From: Rhodoblastus acidophilus
GTDB lineage: Bacteria > Pseudomonadota > Alphaproteobacteria > Rhizobiales > Beijerinckiaceae
Reading direction: 5' to 3'
Length of the DNA stretch: 64,000 bases
Assembly: GCF_009720655.1 (NCBI RefSeq)
Contig: NZ_WNKS01000011.1
Coordinates: 1-64,000 of the forward strand
In this document: one piece after another, positions 15,783-25,057 of the stretch
How positions within the stretch are numbered: the first letter of the stretch is position 1
Layout of the letters: each line of letters begins with the position of its first letter
The notes under the pieces: model-generated
Told to the model about the DNA's origin: nothing
The model's input: only the letters and a program-made list of their open reading frames with translations
Databases searched by the model: none
Position numbers and translations under genes: made by a program

Positions 15783-17027
15783 ATGTCAAAGAGAAAAGCA
15801 CGGCGGCCGTTCCACCTCATGGCAAAGCCTACGGGCTTCCGTTGCAACATCGCTTGCGACTACTGCTTCTATCTTGAGAAAGAGGCGGGCGCGCTAAAAC
15901 CGCAGAGCCCGCAACTTCATATGGATGATGCGACGCTCGACGCCTATGTGCGTAGCACCATCGAAGCCAATCCCGTCAATGAGGTGGAGTTCGCCTGGCA
16001 GGGCGGCGAGCCCACGCTGGCGGGCCTGGATTTTTTCGAAAAGGCGCTGGCGAGCCAGGCCCGCCACGCCCATGGAAAATTGGTGCGAAATTCGATGCAG
16101 ACCAACGGGCTGCTGATCGACGAGCGCTGGGCGCGTTTCCTCGCCAGCAACAATTTTGTGGTCGGCATCTCCGTGGACGGGCCACCGGCGATCCATGACC
16201 TTTATCGCCGGGCGCGCAATGGCAGGGGCGTCTACGACGAGGTCGCGCGCGCGATCACGCTGTTCAAAAAACACGGCGTCGAGCACAATATTCTGGCCGT
16301 CGTCAACGCCGCGACCGCCGAGCACCCGGTTGAGGTCTATCGGCACCTGACCCGGGAGCTTGGCGCGCAGCACCTCCAATTCATTCCGGCGGTCGAGCGC
16401 CGGCCGGCCGGTCTGGAAGCCGGCGAGCTTCTTCATCCCCAGGTCGAAGCAGCGGACGCCGCGCTGACGGACTGGTCGGTGTCGGGCGAGGCCTATGGCC
16501 GCTTCACCATTGCCGTGTTCGACGAATGGGTTCAGCGCGATGTCGGGCGCGTCTTCGTGCAGCTGTTCGAGAACACGCTCGCCGCCTTCGCCGGCGAGAC
16601 GCCCAGTCTCTGCGTGATGCGCCCGACCTGCGGCCAGTCGCTGGTCATCGAGATGAACGGCGATGTTTATTCCTGCGATCACTATGTCTATCCGCAGCAT
16701 CGTCTGGGCAACATCCGCAGGGACGATCTGGCGACCATGGTCTCGGGCGCGAAACAGCGCGACTTCGGACTGGCCAAGGCGGATCTTTCCGCCAAATGCA
16801 TGAAATGCGAATGGCGCTTCGTCTGCCGCGGCGGCTGTCCCAAACATCGCATCCACCGCGCCGGGACACATTGGCACAACCATCTGTGCGCCGGCTACGA
16901 GGCGATGTTTGCGCACATGGCGCCCTACATGCGCTTCATGGCCGAGCAGTTAAGCCGGCGGCAGTCGCCGGCCGCCGTGATGGGCGCGGTCTCGGCGATT
17001 CGCGGTTCGGCGCGCGCCGGCGTATGA
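15783..17027 (+). CDS. Anaerobic-type sulfatase-maturating radical SAM enzyme (anSME)
   Basis: A 414-aa cytoplasmic radical SAM protein. The SAM cluster motif is Cys21-Asn-Ile-Ala-Cys25-Asp-Tyr-Cys28, followed by FAWQGGEPTLAGLDFF and the SPASM-type C-terminus (LCVMRPTCGQSLVIEMNGDVYSCDHY, then CMKCEWRFVCRGGCPKHR) that binds two auxiliary clusters. It oxidises the Cys or Ser of the CxPxR motif to formylglycine before sulfatase export. The sulfatase at 13041 has the Cys form and a Tat signal, which fits activation in the cytoplasm. It lies 35 bp upstream of the glucoamylase gene. Confidence 0.92.
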   Translation: MSKRKARRPFHLMAKPTGFRCNIACDYCFYLEKEAGALKPQSPQLHMDDATLDAYVRSTIEANPVNEVEFAWQGGEPTLAGLDFFEKALASQARHAHGKLVRNSMQTNGLLIDERWARFLASNNFVVGISVDGPPAIHDLYRRARNGRGVYDEVARAITLFKKHGVEHNILAVVNAATAEHPVEVYRHLTRELGAQHLQFIPAVERRPAGLEAGELLHPQVEAADAALTDWSVSGEAYGRFTIAVFDEWVQRDVGRVFVQLFENTLAAFAGETPSLCVMRPTCGQSLVIEMNGDVYSCDHYVYPQHRLGNIRRDDLATMVSGAKQRDFGLAKADLSAKCMKCEWRFVCRGGCPKHRIHRAGTHWHNHLCAGYEAMFAHMAPYMRFMAEQLSRRQSPAAVMGAVSAIRGSARAGV

Positions 17028-17062
17028 TGGCGCCAGAGGCTCGGTGCGGAGCAAGGTTCGCG

Positions 17063-18520
17063 ATGAGCAACACGTCACCCGTGCGCCCGATGGAAAGCCT
17101 GGACGACTGGCTCATCCGCCAGTACGAACGCTGCGCCGAATTTTTACCGCGCGCCATTTCGGCGACCCATCTGACGCGACATCGGCGCAATTACGGCCAG
17201 ACCATCAGGGCGGCGAAGGGGGCGGTGCTCGCCTCCACCGATCCCGCGGAAAACCCGGATTATTTCTTTCACTGGCTGCGCGATTCCGCCATCGTCATCG
17301 ACGGGCTGCGCATTCTGATCGAAGACGGGCGCGACGATCTCCTAAAACTGTTCGGCGAATTCGTGGACTTCAGCCTCGGCCTGACCCGGCTCGACGGGCG
17401 GGCCAATCCGCATGACGCGGAAGAGCGCGCCGGCGTCTTGCCGGATTTCGTTCAATATGTGCGCACCCCTGAAGAAATGGCTTTTGTTCGTGGAGAAGCC
17501 GTGCTCGGCGAGGCCCGCCTGTCCGCCGACGGCCGGCTGGACATCCTGCAATGGTCGCGTCCCCAGAACGACGGCCCGGCGCTGCGGGCGCTCGCGCTGA
17601 TGCGCTACTGGCGCAACGAAAACCTCCATGATCGCCTGCCGCTCGCCGCCATGCGCCTGCTGATCGAAGGCGATCTCGACTATACCCTAAAACACTGGCG
17701 CGAGCCCTGCTACGACATCTGGGAAGAACATTTTCGTCGCCATTATCACACGCAAGTCGCGCAATACGCCGCCCTCAGCGACGGCGCGGACTGGGCGCGC
17801 GCCCTCGGCGACGAAAAACGCGCCGAGGATTACGCCCGCGCCGCAGCAGAGGCGGCCAAGACGCTCGACGGCTATTTTTATGACGGAGCCTATCGGACGC
17901 CGCTGCCCGATCCCGCGCTGAAACCGACGCCGACCCTACGGCTCGACTTCGCCGTCATTTTGGGCGTGGTTCAGGCGGCCCGGCGCAATGGGCCGCACAG
18001 CCCCGCCGATCCCCGCGCCTTCGCCACTCTCGCCAAGCTCGAAGACCTGTTCGATCGCGCCTATCTCATCAACCGCAACCGGCCCGCGGACTGCGGGACC
18101 GCGCACGGGCGCTATGACGGCGACGTCTATTTCACCGGCGGCGCGTTCTATTTTTCCACCCTCGGCGCGGCGGAATTTTATTATCGTTCCGCGACCGCCG
18201 CCGCCTCCGGCGAGCCCTTGGCCGTTTCGCTCGCGAACCGCACCCTGCTCGCGCGTCTGCTGAATGCGGAGGATCGGACGTTGGGCGTGCAGACGCTGCG
18301 ACCGGAGTTCCGGGCGCCGCTGGCCCGCGCGCTGATCCGGCGTGGCGATGCAGTGATGGCCACGGTGCGCCGGTTTGCGCCCGAATCCGGCGTGTTGGCG
18401 GAACAATTTTCCCATATCGACGGCGCGCCGACGTCGGCGCTCGACCTGACCTGGAGCTACGCCTCGTTCATCATCGCATTGGCTTGTCGAAAGGAGGCGC
18501 TGCGCGCCGTGGGGGGCTAA
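17063..18520 (+). CDS. Glycoside hydrolase family 15 glucoamylase (glucan 1,4-alpha-glucosidase)
   Basis: A 485-aa protein, mostly one (alpha/alpha)6 barrel. GH15 features are YFFHWLRDSAIVIDGLR near residue 70, the general acid region EPCYDIWEEHFRRHYHT near residues 213-227, and the C-terminal LAEQFSHIDGAPTSALDLTWSYASF with the general base Glu. It releases glucose from non-reducing ends of alpha-glucans. No signal peptide is visible, so it is probably cytoplasmic and acts on storage glycogen or maltodextrin. The ATG at 17063 has AAGG 6-7 nt upstream; ATGs at 17024/17027 overlap the maturase stop and are alternatives. Confidence 0.88.
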   Translation: MSNTSPVRPMESLDDWLIRQYERCAEFLPRAISATHLTRHRRNYGQTIRAAKGAVLASTDPAENPDYFFHWLRDSAIVIDGLRILIEDGRDDLLKLFGEFVDFSLGLTRLDGRANPHDAEERAGVLPDFVQYVRTPEEMAFVRGEAVLGEARLSADGRLDILQWSRPQNDGPALRALALMRYWRNENLHDRLPLAAMRLLIEGDLDYTLKHWREPCYDIWEEHFRRHYHTQVAQYAALSDGADWARALGDEKRAEDYARAAAEAAKTLDGYFYDGAYRTPLPDPALKPTPTLRLDFAVILGVVQAARRNGPHSPADPRAFATLAKLEDLFDRAYLINRNRPADCGTAHGRYDGDVYFTGGAFYFSTLGAAEFYYRSATAAASGEPLAVSLANRTLLARLLNAEDRTLGVQTLRPEFRAPLARALIRRGDAVMATVRRFAPESGVLAEQFSHIDGAPTSALDLTWSYASFIIALACRKEALRAVGG

Positions 18521-20292
18521 CGGCCAAGTTTGGCGCCCGTCGAGCGCGGCTGCAACGCAACCAGATGAAGGACGCGGCGAAAGAAGGGGTCCGCTCCCTG
18601 AGGCCCTGAAATATTGATCAGGGTCGAGGCTGACAGCTCCCTGCCGAACATTTCGAACAAGGTTTTGCGCGCCGCGGCGGGCAGCGAGTCCATGGCGCTG
18701 TCGACAATGACCCAGAGCGGCTTGTGCAGCAGCAACCGAGCGAAAGCGAGGCTCTGCTGCTCCGCTTCGGTGAGCTCCCGGTCCCAGCGCTCGCGTTCGT
18801 CGAGACGGCGGACCAGATGATCGAGCCCCATCCGCGCCAGCGCCTCCTCGAAATGCGTGGACGCGAACTGGTCTGCCTGCGCCGGATAGGCCAGGTTCTC
18901 CCGCAGCGAGCCATCGGTCATGTAAGCGCGTTTGGGCATGAACATGATGCGGTCGTCGCTCGGCAGCTGGATGCCGCCCGCGCCCCAGGACCAAAGGCCG
19001 GCCAGAGCCCGAAAAAGTGTCGTCTTTCCCGATCCCGGCGCGCCGACGATCAGCGTGTGCTCTCCCGGCGCGATTTCGACTTGGGCCGCGTCGATCCCGA
19101 TCCGGGCCGAGGGCGAGATGACCACGAGGTCGTCGAAGCGCAGCGTGTTGTCTGGCGAAACCGCCAGCCTTATGCGCGACACGCCGTCGACGCGGTCCTG
19201 CGCCTCCAAAGCGCGGCGAAAGCCCGCGACGCGCAGCAAGGTGGCGCGCCAATCGGCGATCGCGCCGGCATTGTCCACAAACCAGCGCAGCGACAGGTTC
19301 ACCTGCTCGAAAGCCCCCACCGCCATCAGCAGCCCGCCGAAGGTGAGGCTGCCGGAGAAATAGGCGGGCGAGACGACGATGATCGGCGCGACCAGCGTGA
19401 TCCAGCCATAGCCGGCGGTCACCCAGGTCAGGAGCGTGGTGACGCCGACATGCGCGCGCAGCACGTCGAGCAATCGGTCGAACTTTTCGTTCAGCCGCAG
19501 TTTTTCGTCCGCCTCGCCGCGATGGACGGCGATGCCCTCGCCGTGCTCGCTGGCGTGCACGAGGGCGAACCGGAGATTGGATTCGCGCGCGTAGCGCTCG
19601 GCGTTGATAGGCACGAGCCGCCGCGCGGCGCGCCAGGACAGCAGCGAAGCCGCGCCTGCGTAGATCAGCGCCGCCCAGACCATGTAGCCGGGAATGCTGA
19701 AGGGGCGGCCTCCCAGCGAAAGGAGCACGCCTTCCGACAGGCTCCAGAGCACGCCAATAAAACTCAGGAGCAGCAAGGCCGACTGCAGAAGGCCGACGCC
19801 GAGATCGGTCGAGAGTTCCGCGAGATGGTTGACGTCCTCGTGGACGCGCTGGTCCGGATTGACGCCGATCAGGCCGGCGCCGGCGATGAGGAAGACGCGG
19901 CCGGGCGCCAACCATTGCGCGATCAGGTCTCGGGTCAGCCCCTCGCGCAGCTTCATCTTCATCGTGAGGTTCAGCCGCTTCTGCGCGACATTGAGGGCAA
20001 GCAGCGTCCCCGCGATGAACAGGTAGAGGACAAGCTGGCGGCCAAAGCCGGAAATATCCTTGTCGGCGAGCGTATCGTAAAACGCCTTGGTCCAGGCGTT
20101 TAAGCGCAGCTGCATGAAGGTGGTGGCGGCGACGACGGCGCAGAGCCCTGCGGCCAGGGCGAGCAGCGCCATGGCCTGCGGCGAGGCGCAAAGCGCCCGC
20201 AACAGGCTCCTCGCCAGCGCGACGAAGTCGTCGATACCGGACCCGCCGTCGGCGGTCCCGGAAGCGGCGCCTGCCCCTTCCGCCATTGTCAC
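18517..20292 (-). CDS. YddA/SbmA-type ABC transporter, fused permease and ATPase, with degenerate ATPase motifs
   Basis: 591 aa: an ABC_membrane_2 domain (residues about 30-340, six helices, family motif NAWTKAFYDTLADKD) and an ATPase domain with Walker A GAPGSGKTTLF near residue 412. The family includes YddA, Rv1819c and peroxisomal ABCD proteins that move peptides, vitamin B12 or acyl-CoA. The signature reads LTEAEQQSLAFAR instead of LSxGEQQRLAFAR. Walker B reads LWVIVDSAMD, with Ser where the catalytic Glu belongs. ATP hydrolysis may be slow or lost. Its stop overlaps the convergent glucoamylase stop by 4 bp. Confidence 0.88.
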   Translation of the reverse strand: MTMAEGAGAASGTADGGSGIDDFVALARSLLRALCASPQAMALLALAAGLCAVVAATTFMQLRLNAWTKAFYDTLADKDISGFGRQLVLYLFIAGTLLALNVAQKRLNLTMKMKLREGLTRDLIAQWLAPGRVFLIAGAGLIGVNPDQRVHEDVNHLAELSTDLGVGLLQSALLLLSFIGVLWSLSEGVLLSLGGRPFSIPGYMVWAALIYAGAASLLSWRAARRLVPINAERYARESNLRFALVHASEHGEGIAVHRGEADEKLRLNEKFDRLLDVLRAHVGVTTLLTWVTAGYGWITLVAPIIVVSPAYFSGSLTFGGLLMAVGAFEQVNLSLRWFVDNAGAIADWRATLLRVAGFRRALEAQDRVDGVSRIRLAVSPDNTLRFDDLVVISPSARIGIDAAQVEIAPGEHTLIVGAPGSGKTTLFRALAGLWSWGAGGIQLPSDDRIMFMPKRAYMTDGSLRENLAYPAQADQFASTHFEEALARMGLDHLVRRLDERERWDRELTEAEQQSLAFARLLLHKPLWVIVDSAMDSLPAAARKTLFEMFGRELSASTLINISGPQGADPFFRRVLHLVALQPRSTGAKLGR

Positions 20293-20368
20293 CCTCGTGC
20301 GACCGGCCTTCGCAAAGCCCGGTCAAGCTCATAACATGACTCGAGTCGGCATGAGCGGGAAGAGGCGA

Positions 20369-22495
20369 ATGAACCGGGACGCGATCGAAGACCTCCTCGC
20401 CCGCATGACGCTCGCCGAGAAGCTCGGACAGATGACCATGTCGCCGGCGGGCGGAGCGAAGACGGGCCCGGTTCGCGGCGAGGCGACAACCGAAGCCATT
20501 CGCGCCGGCGAAGTCGGCTCGCTGCTGAACATCTGGGGCAAGGCGGCGACCGAAGGTTTTCAGAAACTCGCGGTGGAGGAGACGCGGCTCGGCTTACCCT
20601 TGTTTTTCGGAGTCGACGTCCTGCACGGCCACGACACCGTCTTCCCGATCCCCATCGCCGAAGCCTCCGCCTTCGATCCCGACCTCTGGGAGAAAACGGC
20701 GCGGGCTGCGGCGGCCGAGGCCGCGGCCGACGGCGCGGACCTGACCTTCGCGCCCATGCTCGACACCGCCAGGGACCCGCGCTGGGGCCGCATGGCCGAG
20801 GGATTTGGCGAGGATCCCCTGGTCGGCATGCGCTTCGCCGCCGCCAAGGTGAGAGGATTTCAGGGGGGCGACCTGTCCTCGCCGGCCGCCATCGCCGCCA
20901 CGGCCAAACATTTTGTTGGCGGCGGCGCGGCTCTGGCGGGTCGCGAATATGCCGCAGCCGACATGTCGGACCGCACGCTGCATGAAACCTACCTGCCGCC
21001 GTTTCGGGTCGCGATCGAAAGCGGCTGCGCCGCTGTCATGGCGGCCTTCAATTCGGTGGCGGGCGTCCCGATGACCGCCAACGTCCCGCTTCTGCGCGGC
21101 TATTTGCGAGAAAAGCTGGGTTTCGATGGCGTGATCATGAGCGACTACGCGGCGATAGAGGAACTGATCGACCACGGCGTCGCCGCCGACCGGGTGGAGG
21201 CGGCCGCTTTGGCGCTGAAGGCGGGGGTGGACATCGACATGGTCAGCGGCGTCTATCTTTCGGCGCTGCCCGAAGCCATTTCGCGCGGGATTGCCGACAT
21301 GCGGGACATCGACGCGGCCGTGCGGCGAATCCTCGCTTTGAAGATGAAGCTCGGCCTGTTCGACGACCCTTTTCGCAGAATCAGGGCGACGAAACCATTG
21401 CCGGCGATTGATTTAGCCTTGGAGGCGGCGCGCGGCGCCGTCACGCTGCTGACGAATGACGGCATCCTGCCGTTCGCTGACACTGTGCGACGCATCGCCG
21501 TGGTCGGTCCCCTGGCCGATGCGAAGGCGGAAATGGTCGGCCCCTGGACGCTCGCCGCCGATCCACAGCAATGTGCCAGCATTCTCGAGGGTTTGCGCGC
21601 CGCGCTGCCCGATTGCGACATCGGCTTTGCGCCGGGCGTATTCATAGACGGACAAGACGTGGGCGGGATCATCGAGGCGCAAGCTTTGTGCGAGGCCGCC
21701 GACCTCGTCATTCTCTGCGTCGGCGAGGCCGCCAACATGAGCGGCGAAGCCGCCAGCCGGGCCAACCCCGGTCTGCCCGGCCGCCAGCAGCAACTCGCTG
21801 AGGCCGTGCTCGCCAGCGGACGGCCCGTCGTCGCGGTCCTGTTCTCGGGGCGTCCGCTGATGGTCCCTTTCCTCGCCGAGAAGGCGCGGGCGCTTGTCGC
21901 CGCCTGGTTCCTCGGCGCGGGCGCCGGCCGGGCGGTCGCCGAAGTTTTGGCCGGGCGCGTCGATCCCGCCGGGCGACTTCCCGTGACCTGGCCTCGCGCG
22001 GTCGGGCAAATCCCCATCCATTTCTCGGAACGGCCGGCCTCGCGGCCGCTGGAATCGGACGATCCCTTCACCAGCAAATATATCGACACGTCCAACGACC
22101 CGCTGTTTCCCTTCGGCCACGGCCTTTCCTACGCCAAGGTCCGGCTGGACGGGCTCCAGCTCGACCGAAACGAATTCAAGTCGGGGGAAAGGATTCGCGT
22201 CACGGTCCGTGCGGAAAACCTCTCCAGCCGTCCGGCGGTTGAAACCGTTTTTCTGTTTTCACGCGACCGCGTTGCGTCTTTCGCGCCCCAAGTGCTGGAG
22301 CTGAAGGATTGGGCCAAGGTGGAACTGGCTCCGGGCGAAACCGCGACGGTCGCCTTCACCCTCGACGCCGAAGATTTGGCCTGTCTCGACGCAGCCTTGA
22401 CGCCGAGGCTTGAGCCCGGCGATTTCGACATTCTCGTCGGCCTCAGCGCCGACCGCCGGTCTCTTCTTTCGGCGCGCCTGCGCTGTCGAGCCTGA
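20369..22495 (+). CDS. Glycoside hydrolase family 3 beta-glucosidase
   Basis: About 708 aa: GH3 N-terminal TIM barrel (PLFFGVDVLHGHDTVFPIP, PMLDTARDPRWGRMAEGFGEDP, ATAKHFVGGG), nucleophile Asp in GVIMSDYAAIEEL, C-terminal domain (PVVAVLFSGRPLMVPF, GRLPVTWPRAVGQIP), and a fibronectin-III-like tail (LFPFGHGLSYAKVRL). It hydrolyses beta-glucosides from the non-reducing end. No signal peptide is visible, which is unusual for BglX-like enzymes and suggests cytoplasmic use of imported oligosaccharides. The ATG at 20369 follows GGAAGAGG with a tight 3-nt gap; ATGs at 20336 and 20351 are alternatives. Confidence 0.9.
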   Translation: MNRDAIEDLLARMTLAEKLGQMTMSPAGGAKTGPVRGEATTEAIRAGEVGSLLNIWGKAATEGFQKLAVEETRLGLPLFFGVDVLHGHDTVFPIPIAEASAFDPDLWEKTARAAAAEAAADGADLTFAPMLDTARDPRWGRMAEGFGEDPLVGMRFAAAKVRGFQGGDLSSPAAIAATAKHFVGGGAALAGREYAAADMSDRTLHETYLPPFRVAIESGCAAVMAAFNSVAGVPMTANVPLLRGYLREKLGFDGVIMSDYAAIEELIDHGVAADRVEAAALALKAGVDIDMVSGVYLSALPEAISRGIADMRDIDAAVRRILALKMKLGLFDDPFRRIRATKPLPAIDLALEAARGAVTLLTNDGILPFADTVRRIAVVGPLADAKAEMVGPWTLAADPQQCASILEGLRAALPDCDIGFAPGVFIDGQDVGGIIEAQALCEAADLVILCVGEAANMSGEAASRANPGLPGRQQQLAEAVLASGRPVVAVLFSGRPLMVPFLAEKARALVAAWFLGAGAGRAVAEVLAGRVDPAGRLPVTWPRAVGQIPIHFSERPASRPLESDDPFTSKYIDTSNDPLFPFGHGLSYAKVRLDGLQLDRNEFKSGERIRVTVRAENLSSRPAVETVFLFSRDRVASFAPQVLELKDWAKVELAPGETATVAFTLDAEDLACLDAALTPRLEPGDFDILVGLSADRRSLLSARLRCRA

Positions 22496-22562
22496 AAGAC
22501 TTTCTGACGCGGATCATGGCGGATCGCACCGGGAAGACCTATCTCTTTGTGAGGAGGGGTCC

Positions 22563-24983
22563 ATGACCGGCTCGCCTTCTTATATCCGCTGGTTTGGCGC
22601 GCTCCGCATCGAGGACGTGCCGCTGGTGGGCGGCAAGAACGCCTCGCTCGGCGAACTCTATGCGACGCTGACCGCAGCCGGAGTGCGGGTTCCCAACGGC
22701 TTCGCGCTGACCGCCGAAGCTTTTCGCGTGGCGCTCACCGAAGCGGACGCCTGGACCGAACTCCACAAGCTTCTGGACGGTCTCGACCATCACAATCTCG
22801 CCGCGCTCGCGGATCGCGCCGCGAAGGCGCGCGACATCGTCTATCGCGCGACCGGCGGCCCAGGACTGCGCGAAGCCATTGCGGAGGCCTACGGCGCGCT
22901 CGAACGCGAGAGCGGCAAAAACCTCGCCGTCGCGGTGCGCAGTTCGGCGACCGCCGAGGATTTGCCGACGGCCAGTTTCGCCGGCCAGCACGAAAGCTAT
23001 TTGAACGTTCATGGCGAAGAAGCGGTTTTCGAGGCCTGTCGCAAATGCTTCGCGTCGATCTTCACCGACCGGGCCATCGTCTATCGGATCGACAACGGTT
23101 TTGATCACTTCATGGTCGCGCTTTCGGTCGGCGTCATGAAAATGGTCCGCTCCGATCGCGCGTCGAGCGGCGTGATCTTCACGCTCGACACGGAATCCGG
23201 CTTTCGCGACGTGGTCTTCATCACGGGGGCTTATGGGCTTGGCGAAAATATCGTGCAGGGCAAGGTCGATCCCGACGAATTCTATGTGCATAAGCCGACG
23301 TTCCGACAGGGGCGCCGGGCGGTCCTGAGCAGGACTGTCGGCGGGAAGGAGATGCGCCTCGTCTTCGCCCGCGGCGCCGGCGAGGCGAGCACGCGCAACG
23401 AGCCGACGCCCTCGGTCTTGCGCCAAAAATTCTGCCTGACCAACGCGGAAGTCCTGGAACTCGCCGGTTACGCGCTGAGCATCGAAGACCATTATTCCGC
23501 GCGCGTCGGCCATCCGATGCCGATGGACATCGAATGGGCCAAGGACGGCGGCGACGGCAAGCTCTACATCGTGCAGGCGCGTCCCGAAACCGTCGCCTCG
23601 CAGCGCCAGCCCGACAGTTTCGAGACTTTTGCGCTCAAAGGCGACGGACGGGTTTTGGTGAGCGGGCGGGCGGTCGGGGAAAAAATCGCTGCGGGAACGG
23701 TCCGGGTCGTCGGCGACAAGGCGGATCTCGCGGAATTTCGACCCGGCGAGGTTCTGGTCGCGGAATCGACGAGCCCCGACTGGGAGCCGGTGATGAAAAC
23801 CGCCGGGGGCATCGTCACCGCGCGCGGCGGGCGCACCTGCCATGCCGCGATTGTCGCGCGCGAACTCGGCGTGCCCGCGGTGGTCGGCGCCGCGGGCGCC
23901 ACGACAAAACTGGTCACCGGCGCGGCGGTGACGGTCAGTTGCGCCGAGGGCGAGACAGGAAAGGTTTTTGAGGGGAAACTGCCGTTCGAGGCGACGCGCG
24001 TTCCGCTCACGGGATTGCCGCGCACGCGCACAAAAATCATGGTCAATCTCGGCAATCCGGACCTCGCCTTTCACACCGCCATGCTGCCGAACGACGGCGT
24101 CGGGCTCGCCCGCATGGAGTTCATCGTCAGCGAGCACATCGGCGTCCACCCGATGGCCCTCGTCCATCCCGAGAAAGTGGCCTCAGCGAAGGCGCGGGCG
24201 CAGATCGGCCGCCTGACCCGCGGCTATGAGCGTCCCGTCGATTTTTTTGTCGAGCGCCTGTCGGAAGGCGTCGGCGTCATCGCCGCCGCCTTTTATCCAA
24301 AGCCGGTGATCCTGCGGCTTTCCGACTTCAAGACCAATGAATACGCGAGCCTGATCGGCGGCGCCGGATTCGAGCCGCACGAGGAAAATCCGATGCTGGG
24401 CTTCCGTGGCGCCTCACGCTACGCCCACCCCGCCTATGCCGAGGGCTTCGCGCTCGAATGCGCGGCGGTGAAACGCGTGCGCGCCGACATGGGGCTGACC
24501 AATCTGCGCATCATGGTCCCGTTCTGCCGTCGCGTCGTCGAGGCGGAAAGGGTGATCGCCGAGATGGCGCGCCATGGGCTCGCGCGCGGCGAGAACGGCC
24601 TCGAAATCTATGTCATGTGCGAAATCCCGAACAATGTGATCTCAATCGACGCATTTTCAAAATTGTTCGATGGATTTTCGATCGGCTCGAACGACTTGAC
24701 GCAGTTGACGCTCGGGGTCGATCGCGACTCGGAGATTGTCGCCTTCGATTTCGACGAGCGCGACCCCGGCATGCTGGAAATGCTGCGTCTCGCCGTGACC
24801 GGCGCCAAGCGCAATCACCGCCATGTTGGCATTTGCGGCGAGGCGCCGGCCAATTATCCCGAGATCGCCCGTTTCCTTGTCGGCTTGGGAATCGATTCGA
24901 TCAGCGTCAATCCGGCGAGCGTGCTGCGAACGATCCGTGTGGTCAGCGAGGCCGAGAACGCGCCCAACCTGTCCAAAACGTAA
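22563..24983 (+). CDS. ppsA: Phosphoenolpyruvate synthase (pyruvate, water dikinase)
   Basis: 806 aa with the full three-part layout: N-terminal ATP-grasp domain (VPLVGGKNASLGEL, AVRSSATAEDLPTASFAGQ), swivelling phosphohistidine domain (GGRTCHAAIVAREL, His near residue 427), and C-terminal PEP/pyruvate barrel (GVGLARMEF, ENPMLGFRGASRY, the lid Cys in ICGEAPANYPE). It converts pyruvate and ATP to PEP, AMP and phosphate for gluconeogenesis from C2/C3 substrates. The ATG at 22563 follows GAGGAGGGG. It is 67 bp downstream of the beta-glucosidase gene. Confidence 0.95.
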   Translation: MTGSPSYIRWFGALRIEDVPLVGGKNASLGELYATLTAAGVRVPNGFALTAEAFRVALTEADAWTELHKLLDGLDHHNLAALADRAAKARDIVYRATGGPGLREAIAEAYGALERESGKNLAVAVRSSATAEDLPTASFAGQHESYLNVHGEEAVFEACRKCFASIFTDRAIVYRIDNGFDHFMVALSVGVMKMVRSDRASSGVIFTLDTESGFRDVVFITGAYGLGENIVQGKVDPDEFYVHKPTFRQGRRAVLSRTVGGKEMRLVFARGAGEASTRNEPTPSVLRQKFCLTNAEVLELAGYALSIEDHYSARVGHPMPMDIEWAKDGGDGKLYIVQARPETVASQRQPDSFETFALKGDGRVLVSGRAVGEKIAAGTVRVVGDKADLAEFRPGEVLVAESTSPDWEPVMKTAGGIVTARGGRTCHAAIVARELGVPAVVGAAGATTKLVTGAAVTVSCAEGETGKVFEGKLPFEATRVPLTGLPRTRTKIMVNLGNPDLAFHTAMLPNDGVGLARMEFIVSEHIGVHPMALVHPEKVASAKARAQIGRLTRGYERPVDFFVERLSEGVGVIAAAFYPKPVILRLSDFKTNEYASLIGGAGFEPHEENPMLGFRGASRYAHPAYAEGFALECAAVKRVRADMGLTNLRIMVPFCRRVVEAERVIAEMARHGLARGENGLEIYVMCEIPNNVISIDAFSKLFDGFSIGSNDLTQLTLGVDRDSEIVAFDFDERDPGMLEMLRLAVTGAKRNHRHVGICGEAPANYPEIARFLVGLGIDSISVNPASVLRTIRVVSEAENAPNLSKT

Positions 24984-25057
24984 GCTTGACCAACCGAAAT
25001 CGTCTCGCAATGATTTGATGCGGCTCGCGGTCGCTCGAAAGGGCGAGAGGCGGGACG

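Noticed and set aside
17936-20332. A 798-codon minus-strand frame overlapping the ABC exporter and the glucoamylase end
   Set aside because: Arg/Ala-rich shadow of the ABC gene in another frame, with no motifs.
22539-24167. A 542-codon minus-strand frame opposite ppsA
   Set aside because: Antisense shadow; ppsA has every catalytic motif.
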